Notes: generated by a model not told the origin, from the letters alone. A DNA stretch of 32,251 bases from CAYGHG01 sp964349515 (GCA_964349515.1 CAYGHG010000018.1:1-32251); one strand, 5' to 3'; positions 1 to 7,620 are shown, counted from the stretch's first letter. Made by a program: numbers and translations.

Positions 1-15
1 GATGGATATTATATC

Positions 16-39
16 AAGGCGGTGCCTTTCTTTTCTTTC
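16..39 (+). terminator. weak plus-strand hairpin with T-rich tail
   Basis: AAGGC and GCCTT form a five-base-pair stem around a GGT loop, followed by a T-rich stretch on the plus strand. It lies just beyond the stop of the minus-strand methyltransferase gene, so it would serve a plus-strand gene entering from the left. The stem is short and the tail is interrupted by C, so this is only a weak candidate. The rest of bases 1-59 shows nothing recognisable. Confidence 0.22.
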
Positions 40-59
40 ATATTATCTCTACGATATTT

Positions 60-1394
60 CTACGCCTTTCTCTTCATCTTCGCCACAAAAAACCCGTCCA
101 TATCGTCCTTACTCCCCGGCAGTGACCTGAAATAGTTTTTATCAGCGTAATCTTTGAGCTTTGAATCCTTTTCCACCGCCTTTACAAGCTTAAAATCCTC
201 GTTCTTCTCGAGAAACTTCTCAACCAGACCTTCATTCTCGGCCGGGTTAATCGTGCAGGTAGAGTAGAACAACTCTCCCCCTTTTTTCACCCATTTAGAA
301 GCGGTATCAAGTATCGCGAGCTGTAGTTTCGGGAATTCTTTGAGTTCTTTTTCTGATAGGCACCACTTTTTTTCCGGATGCCGCCTTATTACGCCGAGCG
401 CCGAGCAGGGTGCGTCTATTAAAAGCTTGTCTGCCCTGTCATGAAGAACAGGAATGTCAACAGAGGCGTCGTGCGCCATTATCTCGGTGTTTGCAATTCC
501 CAGCCTTACGAAATTGCGCTCCATCAGGGTGATACGCTCTTTTTTCGGCTCAATCGCGAGGATGTTGCCCTTGTTTTTCATAGCTATGGCCATGCCTGCA
601 GCCTTGCCTCCCGGAGCGCTGCCGATATCCATTATTGCCTCTTTGGAATCTGCGTCAATTAAACTGATAAGCGCCTGCGATGACAAGTCCTGCACAAAAA
701 ACAGCCCCCGTTCAAATGCCTCTGATTTCACAGGGTCGCCTGACACAACCTTTAAACAGCCTTTTACAAGCTTTACCTCTTCTGTTGTCACATATGACTT
801 GGCGAGCTCTTCTGTCACTTCAGCCGTCTTTACGCCCTTTAATTCATTGACCTTGAGAAACACAGGCGGTTTTTTACTGCCCGCCTCCAGCATGGACTCA
901 GCCTCATCAGGGTAGTTCTTAAGTACAAATTCAACAAACCATTTTTCATAAGAATGCTTTACGGAAAGGTATTCTGTTTTGTTGGTGCCGGGTATTTTTG
1001 GCTCAGGCCTGGTGTCGCGTACTACCCCGCGCAGTATGGCGTTTATAAAGGGGCCTGTCTTTGGATGCACAGTTGTCTTTGCTATCTCCACACAGGTATT
1101 GATTACCGCGTAATCAGGTATTCCCTTCATGAATTTCAGCATGTAATAACCTATGCGCAGTATGTTAAAGAGCCTCTCATCAGAGGGCTTGTTTTTGAAA
1201 TATGCAGAGAGCCTGAAATCAATAAAAGTTTTGTTGCGCAGTATGCCGTAAACGACTTCATAGACTTTCTTGATATCCCCGTGTTCGTCATCTATGTCGT
1301 CCATATGCGCGTCTATTGACTCTTTTGCCCAGCGCCTGTTCATGAAAACCTCGTTTAGTATCTTTAAAACCGCAACCCTGAAATCTTTTGCCAT
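60..1394 (-). CDS. rsmB: 16S rRNA m5C methyltransferase, RsmB/NOL1-NOP2-Sun family
   Basis: A 444-residue protein with the RsmB layout. Residues 1 to about 140 form an all-helical NusB-like RNA-binding domain, and residues about 225-444 form the SAM-dependent methyltransferase fold. The SAM-binding motif is DIGSAPGGK (256-264), where many relatives have Cys in place of this Ser. The two family cysteines are present: C330 in DAPCSALG and the proposed nucleophile C380 in YSTCTINPAENE. Known family members methylate C5 of a cytosine in 16S rRNA (C967 in E. coli). Site specificity here is inferred from the NusB-like N-terminus. The ATG lies four bases after the terC stop, with a GGGG-rich ribosome site inside the terC end, so the two genes are probably co-transcribed. 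The length is normal and there is no sign of damage. Confidence 0.9.
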   Translation of the reverse strand: MAKDFRVAVLKILNEVFMNRRWAKESIDAHMDDIDDEHGDIKKVYEVVYGILRNKTFIDFRLSAYFKNKPSDERLFNILRIGYYMLKFMKGIPDYAVINTCVEIAKTTVHPKTGPFINAILRGVVRDTRPEPKIPGTNKTEYLSVKHSYEKWFVEFVLKNYPDEAESMLEAGSKKPPVFLKVNELKGVKTAEVTEELAKSYVTTEEVKLVKGCLKVVSGDPVKSEAFERGLFFVQDLSSQALISLIDADSKEAIMDIGSAPGGKAAGMAIAMKNKGNILAIEPKKERITLMERNFVRLGIANTEIMAHDASVDIPVLHDRADKLLIDAPCSALGVIRRHPEKKWCLSEKELKEFPKLQLAILDTASKWVKKGGELFYSTCTINPAENEGLVEKFLEKNEDFKLVKAVEKDSKLKDYADKNYFRSLPGSKDDMDGFFVAKMKRKA

Positions 1395-1398
1395 GTTG

Positions 1399-2316
1399 TT
1401 ACCCCTTTTTTTCCTTTATCAAAAGCGAAACAGCAATCGAGCCCGATAAAACCGCGAGTATGAAAAGCAGCGAGACAAAGGTAGGTATTTTATAAAAATG
1501 TGAGATGAGCATTTTTATCCCGACATAGCCGAGTATCACAGACAAACCGTACTTAAGGTAATGAAACAGACCGATCACGCCCGACAGCGCAAAGTAAAGC
1601 GCCCTCAACCCGAGTATCGCGAACATATTGGAGGTATAAACTATGAAAGGGTCAAGGGTTATCGCGAATATGGCGGGTATTGAATCAACAGCGAATATGA
1701 GATCCACGAAGTTAATGGCCATAAGCACTATGAAAAGCTGGGTTACATGCCACTTGCCGTTTTCCTTTACAAAGAACTTATTGCTGTCATAATGCGGCCT
1801 CATGGGCATGAACTTTGACGCTATCTTTATTACCAGATTCTCGGACGGGTCATACTCGTCCTCTTTATCGGTCGCCATCTTAACGGCTATGTAAACAAGA
1901 AAAGCCCCGAACAGGTAAATCAGCCATTCAAACTCGTGCACAAGCTTCACGCCCACAAGTATGAAAACAGCCCTGAGAATCATCGCCACAAGTATGCCGA
2001 AAAACAGCACTCTGTACTGATAAATTTTGGGAACCATAAAGTATTTAAAAATCACTATAAAAACAAAGAGATTGTCAACGCTCAAAGACTTCTCTATTAT
2101 GTAACCGGTCAGGTACTCAACAGCACTCTGGCGCCCGAACCAGAAATACACAAGCACATTGAAAATAAGCGCAAGAGCAATCCAGACAAAAGACCATATT
2201 AATGACTCTCTAATAGAGACCACATGGTCCCGCTTGTGGAAAACAAGCAAATCAACCGTAATCATTGCTATAACAAAGGCATTAAACCCTACCCAAAAAT
2301 AAATGCCGTGTTCCAA
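1399..2316 (-). CDS. TerC-family integral membrane protein (Alx-like)
   Basis: A 305-residue polytopic membrane protein with about eight or nine hydrophobic segments. The two family signatures are visible: EKSLSVDNLF (about 75-84) and NFVDLIFAVDS (about 202-212), whose acidic residues lie in membrane helices. TerC/Alx proteins are linked to manganese export and to metal or tellurite resistance, and a Mn2+ or Ca2+ transport role here is inference from the family. The best start is a TTG codon at 2316, because a strong GGAGGT lies eight bases upstream and no ATG fits the conserved N-terminus. It is read before the rsmB-like gene with a four-base gap. Its leader carries one copy of the purine-rich repeat (2340-2377). 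Confidence 0.88.
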   Translation of the reverse strand: MEHGIYFWVGFNAFVIAMITVDLLVFHKRDHVVSIRESLIWSFVWIALALIFNVLVYFWFGRQSAVEYLTGYIIEKSLSVDNLFVFIVIFKYFMVPKIYQYRVLFFGILVAMILRAVFILVGVKLVHEFEWLIYLFGAFLVYIAVKMATDKEDEYDPSENLVIKIASKFMPMRPHYDSNKFFVKENGKWHVTQLFIVLMAINFVDLIFAVDSIPAIFAITLDPFIVYTSNMFAILGLRALYFALSGVIGLFHYLKYGLSVILGYVGIKMLISHFYKIPTFVSLLFILAVLSGSIAVSLLIKEKKG

Positions 2317-2339
2317 GTAAGTGTACCTCCGAAAAATTC

Positions 2340-2377
2340 AAGTTTAAAAGACAAAAGACAGAAGACAAAAGTTTAAG
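2340..2377 (+). repeat. left terminal inverted repeat, in the terC leader
   Basis: A purine-rich unit of about 38 bases opening AAGTTTAAAAGACA and closing AAAGTTTAAG. It is 23 bases upstream of the terC start and so would be in the terC leader RNA. Close relatives in the same orientation precede htpX (3787), gldA (16377) and dnaJ (17946). Confidence 0.75.
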
Positions 2378-2387
2378 AACAAAACTA

Positions 2388-2418
2388 TTGACTAAATACT
2401 ATTGTATTATACTATAAC
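2388..2418 (+). promoter_or_regulatory. candidate promoter and RBS for the four-helix-bundle gene
   Basis: TTGACT at 2388-2393 resembles a -35 box. Possible -10 boxes are TATACT (2408-2413, 14-base spacer) or TATAAC (2413-2418, 19-base spacer), and neither spacing is ideal. A GTGAGGGG ribosome site follows just before the ATG at 2442. The promoter lies inside the element, so the gene could be expressed independently of its insertion site. Confidence 0.4.
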
Positions 2419-2441
2419 TTAAAAAAAAGTGAGGGGTTTTT

Positions 2442-2798
2442 ATGGCCAAAAACTATGCGTTTGACCTGATAAACGAGAGTTATAATCTGTCTGTTTTGAT
2501 TAACAAAGCACTACGCCCCCTGTATGATGACATTTTTAACAGAAACGCCGTACTGCAGCTTATAAAGTCTTCGTCCTCAGTTTGCGCCAACATAACCGAA
2601 TCACAGAACTCCGACAGCAGAAAGGATCTCGCCAGGTATTATAGAATAGCCTTAAAATCATGCAGAGAATCACTTCTTTGGATAAGGTATTTGCATGATA
2701 CATCTGCGAAAAACACGGACAAACTCATGTTTCACCAGCCAAAGATGGAAGAAATCAGGAGAATATTAACAGCCTGCCTGATTAAATTAAAACAGTAA
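2442..2798 (+). CDS. four-helix-bundle protein, 23S rRNA-IVS/S23 family
   Basis: A 118-residue helical protein. The family signature is visible around residues 46-85: an ANITES segment (usually ANIxEG), then the SRKDLARYYRIALKSCRESLLW helix, in which the IALK-x-x-x-E pattern is typical. These proteins (Pfam 23S rRNA-intervening sequence protein) were first found inside IVS insertions of 23S rRNA and are structurally related to Avd, the accessory factor of diversity-generating retroelements. Their cellular function is not established. The gene is alone on its strand among minus-strand genes and is flanked by inverted purine/pyrimidine repeats, which suggests that repeats and gene form one genetic unit. 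No reverse transcriptase or template repeat is nearby, so a retroelement role cannot be argued from this window. Confidence 0.85.
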   Translation: MAKNYAFDLINESYNLSVLINKALRPLYDDIFNRNAVLQLIKSSSSVCANITESQNSDSRKDLARYYRIALKSCRESLLWIRYLHDTSAKNTDKLMFHQPKMEEIRRILTACLIKLKQ

Positions 2799-2941
2799 TT
2801 CTTGTCTTTTGCTTTCCGTATTGCGTATTTCGTCTTATTGCTTTTTGCTTATTATTTGTATTTTCAACTTCTGTCTTTTTATCTTCTGTCTTTTTTCTTG
2901 TTGTTCTAACTTCTGTCTTCTGTCTCCTGTCTTCTTAACTT
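2799..2941 (-). repeat. pyrimidine-rich tract ending in the right terminal inverted repeat
   Basis: This gene-free stretch is built from degenerate CTTCTGTCTT-like units. It has a first block of CTTTTGC/CTTTTTGC units (2800-2850), a middle block (2865-2900) and the well-formed terminal repeat 2907-2941, which is inverted relative to 2340-2377. On the minus strand it reads as purine-rich RNA immediately after the htpX stop codon. Confidence 0.7.
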
Positions 2942-3767
2942 ATCTCTGCCCCAATAAATTCGCCTTCCTTTGCGCAAGGCTCGGGTGCGTGGAAAACATC
3001 GTTGCTATAAAGTCCCCTTTGAACGGGTTTACTATGAACATGTGGGCTGTTGCAGGTTCGGCCTGCGGCTGTACGCGCGAACGCTTAACCGACGCGTGGA
3101 GTTTTTCAAGTGCGGAAACCAGGTCCTGCGGCCTGCCTGTGAGTTTGGCCGCGCCGTTGTCAGCGCCGTATTCGCGCGAGCGCGATATTGCCATCTGCAC
3201 CAGTATGGCCGCAAGCGGCGCGAGTATCAGCATCGCTATCAAGGCTATCGGGTTTGAGTTGTTGTCCCTGCTGCCGCCGAAAAAAAACGCAAACCTCGCA
3301 AGCAGCGTTATCGCCCCCGCTATGGATGCGGCCACAGTCTGTATCAGTATGTCGCGGTTTTTGATGTGGGAGAGTTCGTGAGCCAGCACCGCCTCAAGTT
3401 CCCTCTCGTCAAGAATGTCCATGATGCCGGTGGTAATAGCTACCACGCCGTTCTCGGGGTTACGGCCTGTAGCAAAGGCATTGGGCATCGGGTTATTTAC
3501 GAGGTAAAGTTTCGGCACCGGTATTCCCGCATTATTGGAGAGCCGCTCAAGGGACTTGTAAATCCCCGGGGCCTGGCTGCGGTTTATCGGTTTCGCGCCG
3601 TACATGGCGAGCACTATCTTGTCGGAAAACCAGTAGGAAATGAAGTTCATTCCCACGGCAAAAATAAGGGCATAAGTCATCCCCTGAGCCCCGCCAAAAT
3701 AGTTCCCAATGAACATAAAGAGCAAAGTAAGGCCGGTCATTAAGAGGAAAGTCTTAAAGTAGTTCAT
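2940..3767 (-). CDS. htpX: HtpX-type membrane zinc metalloprotease (M48)
   Basis: A 275-residue membrane protease. Two hydrophobic helices sit at residues about 5-22 and 29-47, the zinc site HELSH at 130-134 supplies H130, E131 and H134, and the likely third ligand is E199 in SREYGAD. A hydrophobic hairpin lies at about 140-195. This is the usual size and order for HtpX, which cleaves damaged or misassembled inner-membrane proteins on the cytoplasmic side, often together with FtsH. The ATG has GAGGTG at a good distance. A purine-rich repeat is in its leader and another abuts its stop codon. No heat-shock operator is recognisable in front. It fits the protein-quality-control theme of the window. 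Confidence 0.92.
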   Translation of the reverse strand: MNYFKTFLLMTGLTLLFMFIGNYFGGAQGMTYALIFAVGMNFISYWFSDKIVLAMYGAKPINRSQAPGIYKSLERLSNNAGIPVPKLYLVNNPMPNAFATGRNPENGVVAITTGIMDILDERELEAVLAHELSHIKNRDILIQTVAASIAGAITLLARFAFFFGGSRDNNSNPIALIAMLILAPLAAILVQMAISRSREYGADNGAAKLTGRPQDLVSALEKLHASVKRSRVQPQAEPATAHMFIVNPFKGDFIATMFSTHPSLAQRKANLLGQR

Positions 3768-3786
3768 GTAAGCACCTCAGATACTT

Positions 3787-3932
3787 AAGTTTAAAAGACA
3801 AAAGACAGAAGACAAAAGTTAAGACACACCTATAGAACACAAATTAGACGATTGATAACTTCCGTATGTTCCCTTGGTTTTTTTGTTTTATGTTTTAACT
3901 TTTGTCTTCTGTCTTTTGTCTTTTTTTAACTT
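3787..3932. mobile_element. gene-less MITE-like element with terminal inverted repeats
   Basis: The left end 3787-3823 and the right end 3895-3932 are almost perfect inverted copies of each other and closely match the ends of the four-helix-bundle element at 2340-2941. The 71-base interior codes for nothing. As RNA, the ends could pair into a stem of more than 30 base pairs. A weak minus-strand promoter for htpX (TTATCA, 18 bases, TATAGG) can be drawn inside the interior, which would place one repeat in the htpX leader. I infer that it is a non-autonomous relative of the larger element. Confidence 0.6.
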
Positions 3933-3940
3933 CAAAATAT

Positions 3941-4117
3941 ATCCCGCTCCGGATAATTTTATTAATGATCCGTCGGGGACGCTTCATACTGCGCTTCGAC
4001 AATACCTCCGCGCGTATTCAGCGCTTCGCGCACATCTGATCCCGCTCCGGATATTATTATTAATAATCCGTCGGGGATAATCATCTGTAGCGCTCAAAAA
4101 ACTCGCGCACATCTGAT
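3941..4117. repeat. two hairpin-bearing direct repeats behind the PilZ gene
   Basis: A block starting ATCCCGCTCCGGAT and ending CCGTCGGGGA occurs at 3941-3979 and again at 4039-4077, 98 bases apart. Each is itself a near-palindrome with an AT-rich centre. Each is followed by a CGCGCACATCTGAT tail (4027-4040 and 4104-4117). The second tail runs into the PilZ stop codon. The blocks may act as transcript-end hairpins for the PilZ gene, or may simply be dispersed palindromic repeats. Confidence 0.65.
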
Positions 4118-4482
4118 TATATAATACTTTCAATCACCGCTTTATCCTCATCTTTAAGCACCAGAAACTCTATGCCGGTTCTGTATCTGCCGAGCACGTT
4201 GTCCTTTGCCGACCATTTTACCTCTGCGAATGTTACAACAGGCTCCTGACGGCCCTCTACTTTAAATTCAATCCTCAAAATCTGCTCACGGCCGAGTTCC
4301 TCATCGTCAATCAGCTGTATTCCTCCGATGCTTATATTGACAGACTCTACCGTATTTTTTTCAGCCTGCTGCTTTATTTTTTCGGCCTCTGTCGGAAGGG
4401 ATACAATCTTATATGTCACTTCTATGTTTTTGTCCGCCCTTTTGAAACGCCTTCTTTCAGAAAATATTTCTCCCTCAGGCAT
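4117..4482 (-). CDS. PilZ-domain protein, probable cyclic-di-GMP receptor
   Basis: A small single-domain PilZ protein of 121 residues from the chosen start. Both cyclic-di-GMP contact motifs are visible: RRFKR near residues 11-15 (RxxxR) and NISIGG at about 49-54 (D/N-x-S-x-x-G). It ends in the usual beta-strand pattern, with YRTGIEFL close to the C-terminus. PilZ proteins change partner activity on binding cyclic-di-GMP, often in motility, adhesion or exopolysaccharide control, but the partner here is unknown. An earlier in-frame ATG at 4497 is less likely, because GGAGG overlaps its first codons and sits eight bases before the ATG at 4482. The gene has its own promoter (4512-4540), so it is probably independent of the secreted-protein genes upstream. 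Confidence 0.88.
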   Translation of the reverse strand: MPEGEIFSERRRFKRADKNIEVTYKIVSLPTEAEKIKQQAEKNTVESVNISIGGIQLIDDEELGREQILRIEFKVEGRQEPVVTFAEVKWSAKDNVLGRYRTGIEFLVLKDEDKAVIESII

Positions 4483-4511
4483 AATCATAACCTCCATTTA
4501 TTTTATTGTTA

Positions 4512-4540
4512 ATTTTAATACGATAAATTGTTTTTTTCAA
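4512..4540 (-). promoter_or_regulatory. sigma-70 promoter for the PilZ gene
   Basis: On the minus strand TTGAAA (4535-4540) and TAAAAT (4512-4517) are separated by exactly 17 bases, each one mismatch from consensus. Transcription would begin near 4505, leaving a short leader with the GGAGG site before the ATG at 4482. Confidence 0.65.
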
Positions 4541-4577
4541 CACTTTTTACCGTTCACGCGTTTTAAACGCCTCTGCG

Positions 4578-7500
4578 TTACGGGTTATATGTGTCAAACT
4601 GCTTTATAATAACTATTTTGACCTTTTTTATCTCCGCGTTGCCGTCGTCTCTGACGCCCCTCATTACCGCTATGTATGTACCGCTGCTTATCTTTTCATT
4701 TCCTGTTGTGCGCATATTCCAGTCAAGCGTCTTGGGCGTGAGCCTTCCCTTTATCTTTCTGACCAGCTCGCCTGCCATGTTGTATATGTCAACCGTCACG
4801 GTTCCGTCTGACGCCGCAAACCACTCAAAAGTAACGCGCCCCTCAAAATCCCCTGAAATTATTTTCGGGTTGGGGTATATTTTCGGGAAAGCGCCCGGAT
4901 TGTCAGGGTCGCTAAGCACACTCGCACTGCCCTCATAAAGCACGGAAACTGTCCTTGACGCGGCTATAGTGTGCCCGTCATCAGTCAGGACCTCAAGCTG
5001 TATTTCATATATGCCTGTCTCTACAGGCCTGCCGACGCCGTTTCTGCCGTCCCAGTAGAAATTGTCAATCCCGCCGTAGCCTATGGGTATTGAGGCCCCT
5101 GTGTTGTCTATCACTATCACTTCTTCCACGCTTAGCGAAGCCTGGGTTCCGGGCGAACCCTGTTTTTCCATCCTGCGCACCAGTTCTCCCGCGCTGTTAT
5201 AAATGCTCACTCTTACGTAACTCTTGTGTTTTATCAGCATTATCTGCTGAGTCATAGTATTGACATGGCCGTAGCTGTCGGTCACGCTGACTTTTATATA
5301 ATACACCCCTTGATTTATCTCCTGCCCGTTGTCATTGAAGCCGGCCCAGGCAAAATCAGAATACCCGTTAACAAGCTGGTCAGGGGTCCTGACCCCCGGC
5401 AGCCTGAATACAAGCGGCAGTACGTTGCCGAATTCGTCAGTCTTATACTGCTGGAAGACATTTGTCCCGCCCCCGCCTTGCATGATATCAACAGCGGTAA
5501 TAGGCGAATCAAGATGCTCTTCCACGATAAGTTTTACCCTCTCGCCCGCTTCGTTATACGCCTCTATCTTCACAACAAAAGGAAAAGGCACGGGAGTGGG
5601 AGTGACGGTCGGAGACGCTGTAAATGTGGGGGTCGCGGTAAAGGTCGGAGTTGCAGTGAAAGAAGGCGTCGCGGTCGGCGTAAAAGTCGGCGTAAAAGTC
5701 GGCGTGAAAGTCGGTGTAGCTGTGAAAGAAGGCGTCGCAGTAGGGGTATTGGTATATGTTGTTGTTGCAGTCCTTGTCACGGTAGGAGTCGCAGTCATGG
5801 AAGGGGTTGTAGTTTCTGTATAAGTCCTTGTAAATGTATAAGTAGGCGTGGCTGTTCTGGTGGGAGTTGCCGTTCTTGTGGGTGTAGCCGTAAAAGTTGA
5901 TGTGGGCGACGTAGTAATTGTATATGTCGGCGTAGCTGTCCTGGTCGGCGTCGCGGTTCTGGTAGTTGTCGAAGTAGGCGTGTCAGTTGATGTCGGCGTA
6001 TGGCTGGGCGTAAACGTGACCGATCTTGTCGGAGTAACAGTAAGTGTTACTGTCCTGGTCGGCGTATCGGTATATGTCGGCGTAGCCGTCCTTGTAAAAG
6101 TGGGAGAAGTGGTATTTGTAAAAGTAGGAGTGGCCGTCCTTGTAGGCGTATCTGTTGATGTCGGAGTATTTGTCCTTGTCACGGTAAAAGTAGGCGTAGC
6201 TGTCCTTGTCGGGGTGCCTGTCGGTGTTACCGTCCGCGTAAAAATAATCTCAGTCGGCGTCTCGGTTATTGTAAGAGTTGCCGTCCTTGTAGCCGTAACC
6301 GTAGGCGTATCAGTAGGAGTAGGCGTATTTGTCCTTGTAGCTGTGGCCGTCCTCGTATCCGTGGCAGTAGGAGTATTCGTGTTAGAAGGCGTAGCCGTAA
6401 AAGTCGGCGTCATAGTCCGTGTTGCGGTAGCTGTGTTTATGGAATATGTATCCGTAACAGTCAATGTGGCAGTCAGAGTTCTTGTCGGAGTATGCGTCGG
6501 AGTATTCGTATTTGTAGGCGTGGCGGTTCTCGTATCAGTTGCAGTAGGCGTAGATGTAGGTGAAGAAGTTACGGTAAACGTAGGCGTAGGGGTCCTGGAC
6601 GGGGTTGAAGTAGGGGTCGCCGTCGGCGACATAGTATTTGTAAAAGTCGGGGTTGCGGTCCTGGTCGGCGTTGAAGTATAAGTGGGTGTCGGAGACAGCG
6701 TGTTTGTAAAAGTCGGGGTAGGCGTTCTTGTAGGTGTTGATGTATTCGTAGGGGTGAATGTTCTCGTATTTGTATAAGTAGGCGTAGGAGTATTTGTGGC
6801 CGTATTAGTTCTTGTATGTGTAAACGTAGGCGTCGGCGTCCTCGTCGGCGTCGCGGTAAAAGTAGGTGTATTAGTCGGAGTCGAAAGTATTATCTCCACA
6901 AAATCACAGCCCCAAGCGCCGACAGAATCAACAGCGCAGTTAATAACCCCAACCAGCGTACTGGTAGGTGTCGGTGTGGGAACAGAGCAGGGAACTTTTC
7001 CGGTGAGCGGGTCAAGTGTCCCTGATGAATCAAGCCACTCTGTTTCAAGCACTCCGCCCCTGTATAATGCCACGTTTGCATAATCATAATATGTAGTTGT
7101 TGAAATCGGCGGAGAACTGTAATCGTCACAGCCCGGGTCAAACGGCGTTGTCCATCCGTTATAGTAAACCTGTACCCTTGCAGCCATCCAGCCGCCGGGT
7201 GATATAGGATTTGTCGGCGTGAAAGGCAGTCTAAGCATCTGTGTGGCATGCTCTTCCGGGCAGGAATATGCAGAAGCCGTAAACGCACCTGCGTTTCCTC
7301 CCTGATTCCAGCCTCCGGTTGAAGGGAATGCAGACGTATAGTTTCCCTGAACCTGCGGTGAGTTTGTATTTAGAGTTCCGACATTATCAAACCAGACTAC
7401 GATTTCAAAAGGTCCTGCTACAGCCGCGGCGGTATTGTTTATGATCGCAAACTCAAATGTAGGGCCGTTACCGGAACACGGGTCAGTCGTGCGCCTTACC

Positions 7501-7595
7501 TTCAGGTCAAGGCCTGATGCGGCATACAAAACAGGGGATAACAAAATCAATACAGCCATCAGGGCTAACGCCACTGCCGGCCTGATCATTTTCAT
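4578..7595 (-). CDS. secreted CBM3-like / Thr-Pro repeat / FlgD-like modular protein
   Basis: About 1005 residues with a clear signal peptide (hydrophobic 7-24, cleavage near LYA-AS). Residues about 29-190 resemble a family 3 carbohydrate-binding module; the YYDYANVALYRGGVLETEW segment is like the end of that fold, a resemblance judged by eye. A low-complexity linker of roughly 430 residues follows (about 235-668) made of TPT, NTPT and TRTATPT units. The C-terminal third holds three FlgD-Ig-like modules, each with a KIEAYNEAGERV, VSIYNSAGELVRR or VDIYNMAGELVRK strand, and a YPNP motif precedes the last. Such C-termini resemble secretion or anchoring modules, but the sorting system is unknown. 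The start is ATG 7595, with GGAGG eight bases upstream; a GTG nine bases earlier overlaps that site. It follows the DUF11 gene by 25 bases. Likely a surface or extracellular adhesin or carbohydrate-binding protein. Confidence 0.8.
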   Translation of the reverse strand: MKMIRPAVALALMAVLILLSPVLYAASGLDLKVRRTTDPCSGNGPTFEFAIINNTAAAVAGPFEIVVWFDNVGTLNTNSPQVQGNYTSAFPSTGGWNQGGNAGAFTASAYSCPEEHATQMLRLPFTPTNPISPGGWMAARVQVYYNGWTTPFDPGCDDYSSPPISTTTYYDYANVALYRGGVLETEWLDSSGTLDPLTGKVPCSVPTPTPTSTLVGVINCAVDSVGAWGCDFVEIILSTPTNTPTFTATPTRTPTPTFTHTRTNTATNTPTPTYTNTRTFTPTNTSTPTRTPTPTFTNTLSPTPTYTSTPTRTATPTFTNTMSPTATPTSTPSRTPTPTFTVTSSPTSTPTATDTRTATPTNTNTPTHTPTRTLTATLTVTDTYSINTATATRTMTPTFTATPSNTNTPTATDTRTATATRTNTPTPTDTPTVTATRTATLTITETPTEIIFTRTVTPTGTPTRTATPTFTVTRTNTPTSTDTPTRTATPTFTNTTSPTFTRTATPTYTDTPTRTVTLTVTPTRSVTFTPSHTPTSTDTPTSTTTRTATPTRTATPTYTITTSPTSTFTATPTRTATPTRTATPTYTFTRTYTETTTPSMTATPTVTRTATTTYTNTPTATPSFTATPTFTPTFTPTFTPTATPSFTATPTFTATPTFTASPTVTPTPVPFPFVVKIEAYNEAGERVKLIVEEHLDSPITAVDIMQGGGGTNVFQQYKTDEFGNVLPLVFRLPGVRTPDQLVNGYSDFAWAGFNDNGQEINQGVYYIKVSVTDSYGHVNTMTQQIMLIKHKSYVRVSIYNSAGELVRRMEKQGSPGTQASLSVEEVIVIDNTGASIPIGYGGIDNFYWDGRNGVGRPVETGIYEIQLEVLTDDGHTIAASRTVSVLYEGSASVLSDPDNPGAFPKIYPNPKIISGDFEGRVTFEWFAASDGTVTVDIYNMAGELVRKIKGRLTPKTLDWNMRTTGNEKISSGTYIAVMRGVRDDGNAEIKKVKIVIIKQFDTYNP
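5587..6885 (-). repeat. Thr-Pro coding repeat tract
   Basis: About 1.3 kb of in-frame degenerate repeats encoding alternating Thr with Pro, Asn, Phe, Arg or Ala. The clearest tandem DNA repeat is a 12-base unit near 5685-5720 that encodes TPTF. The opposite strand reads as an artificial Val/Gly-rich open frame. Confidence 0.9.
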
Positions 7596-7620
7596 ATGCC
7601 GCACCTCCTTTCTTTATGTG

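Larger units (their letters stand above)
2340..2941. mobile_element. inverted-repeat element carrying a four-helix-bundle gene
   Basis: The left end (2340-2377) and the right end (2907-2941) are inverted copies of one roughly 36-base purine/pyrimidine repeat with core AGACAAAAGACAGAAGACA on the plus strand at left and its complement at right. By eye about nine of ten bases match. Both ends start or finish with AAGTT/AACTT. Between them lies one plus-strand gene, opposite to all its neighbours. The right end runs directly into the htpX stop codon. No target-site duplication is evident. That it is, or was, mobile is inferred from the structure and from related gene-less copies at 3787-3932, 10132-10312 and 16377-16712. 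No transposase is present. Confidence 0.55.

Noticed and set aside
441..1319. Several plus-strand open frames across the rsmB-like gene
   Set aside because: They overlap a fully conserved methyltransferase gene, lack ribosome sites and have no family features.
2442..2798. Diversity-generating retroelement Avd gene
   Set aside because: The fold family is related, but no reverse transcriptase, template repeat or variable-repeat target occurs in the window.
2340..3932. CRISPR array suspected from repeated AGACAAAAGACAG units
   Set aside because: The units occur singly or as inverted pairs, with no regular spacers and no cas genes.
5848..6681. Plus-strand Val/Gly-rich open frame of about 277 codons
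   Set aside because: It is the antisense reading of the Thr-Pro repeat tract; codons for Thr and Pro complement to Val/Gly-type codons, so a long frame is expected by composition.
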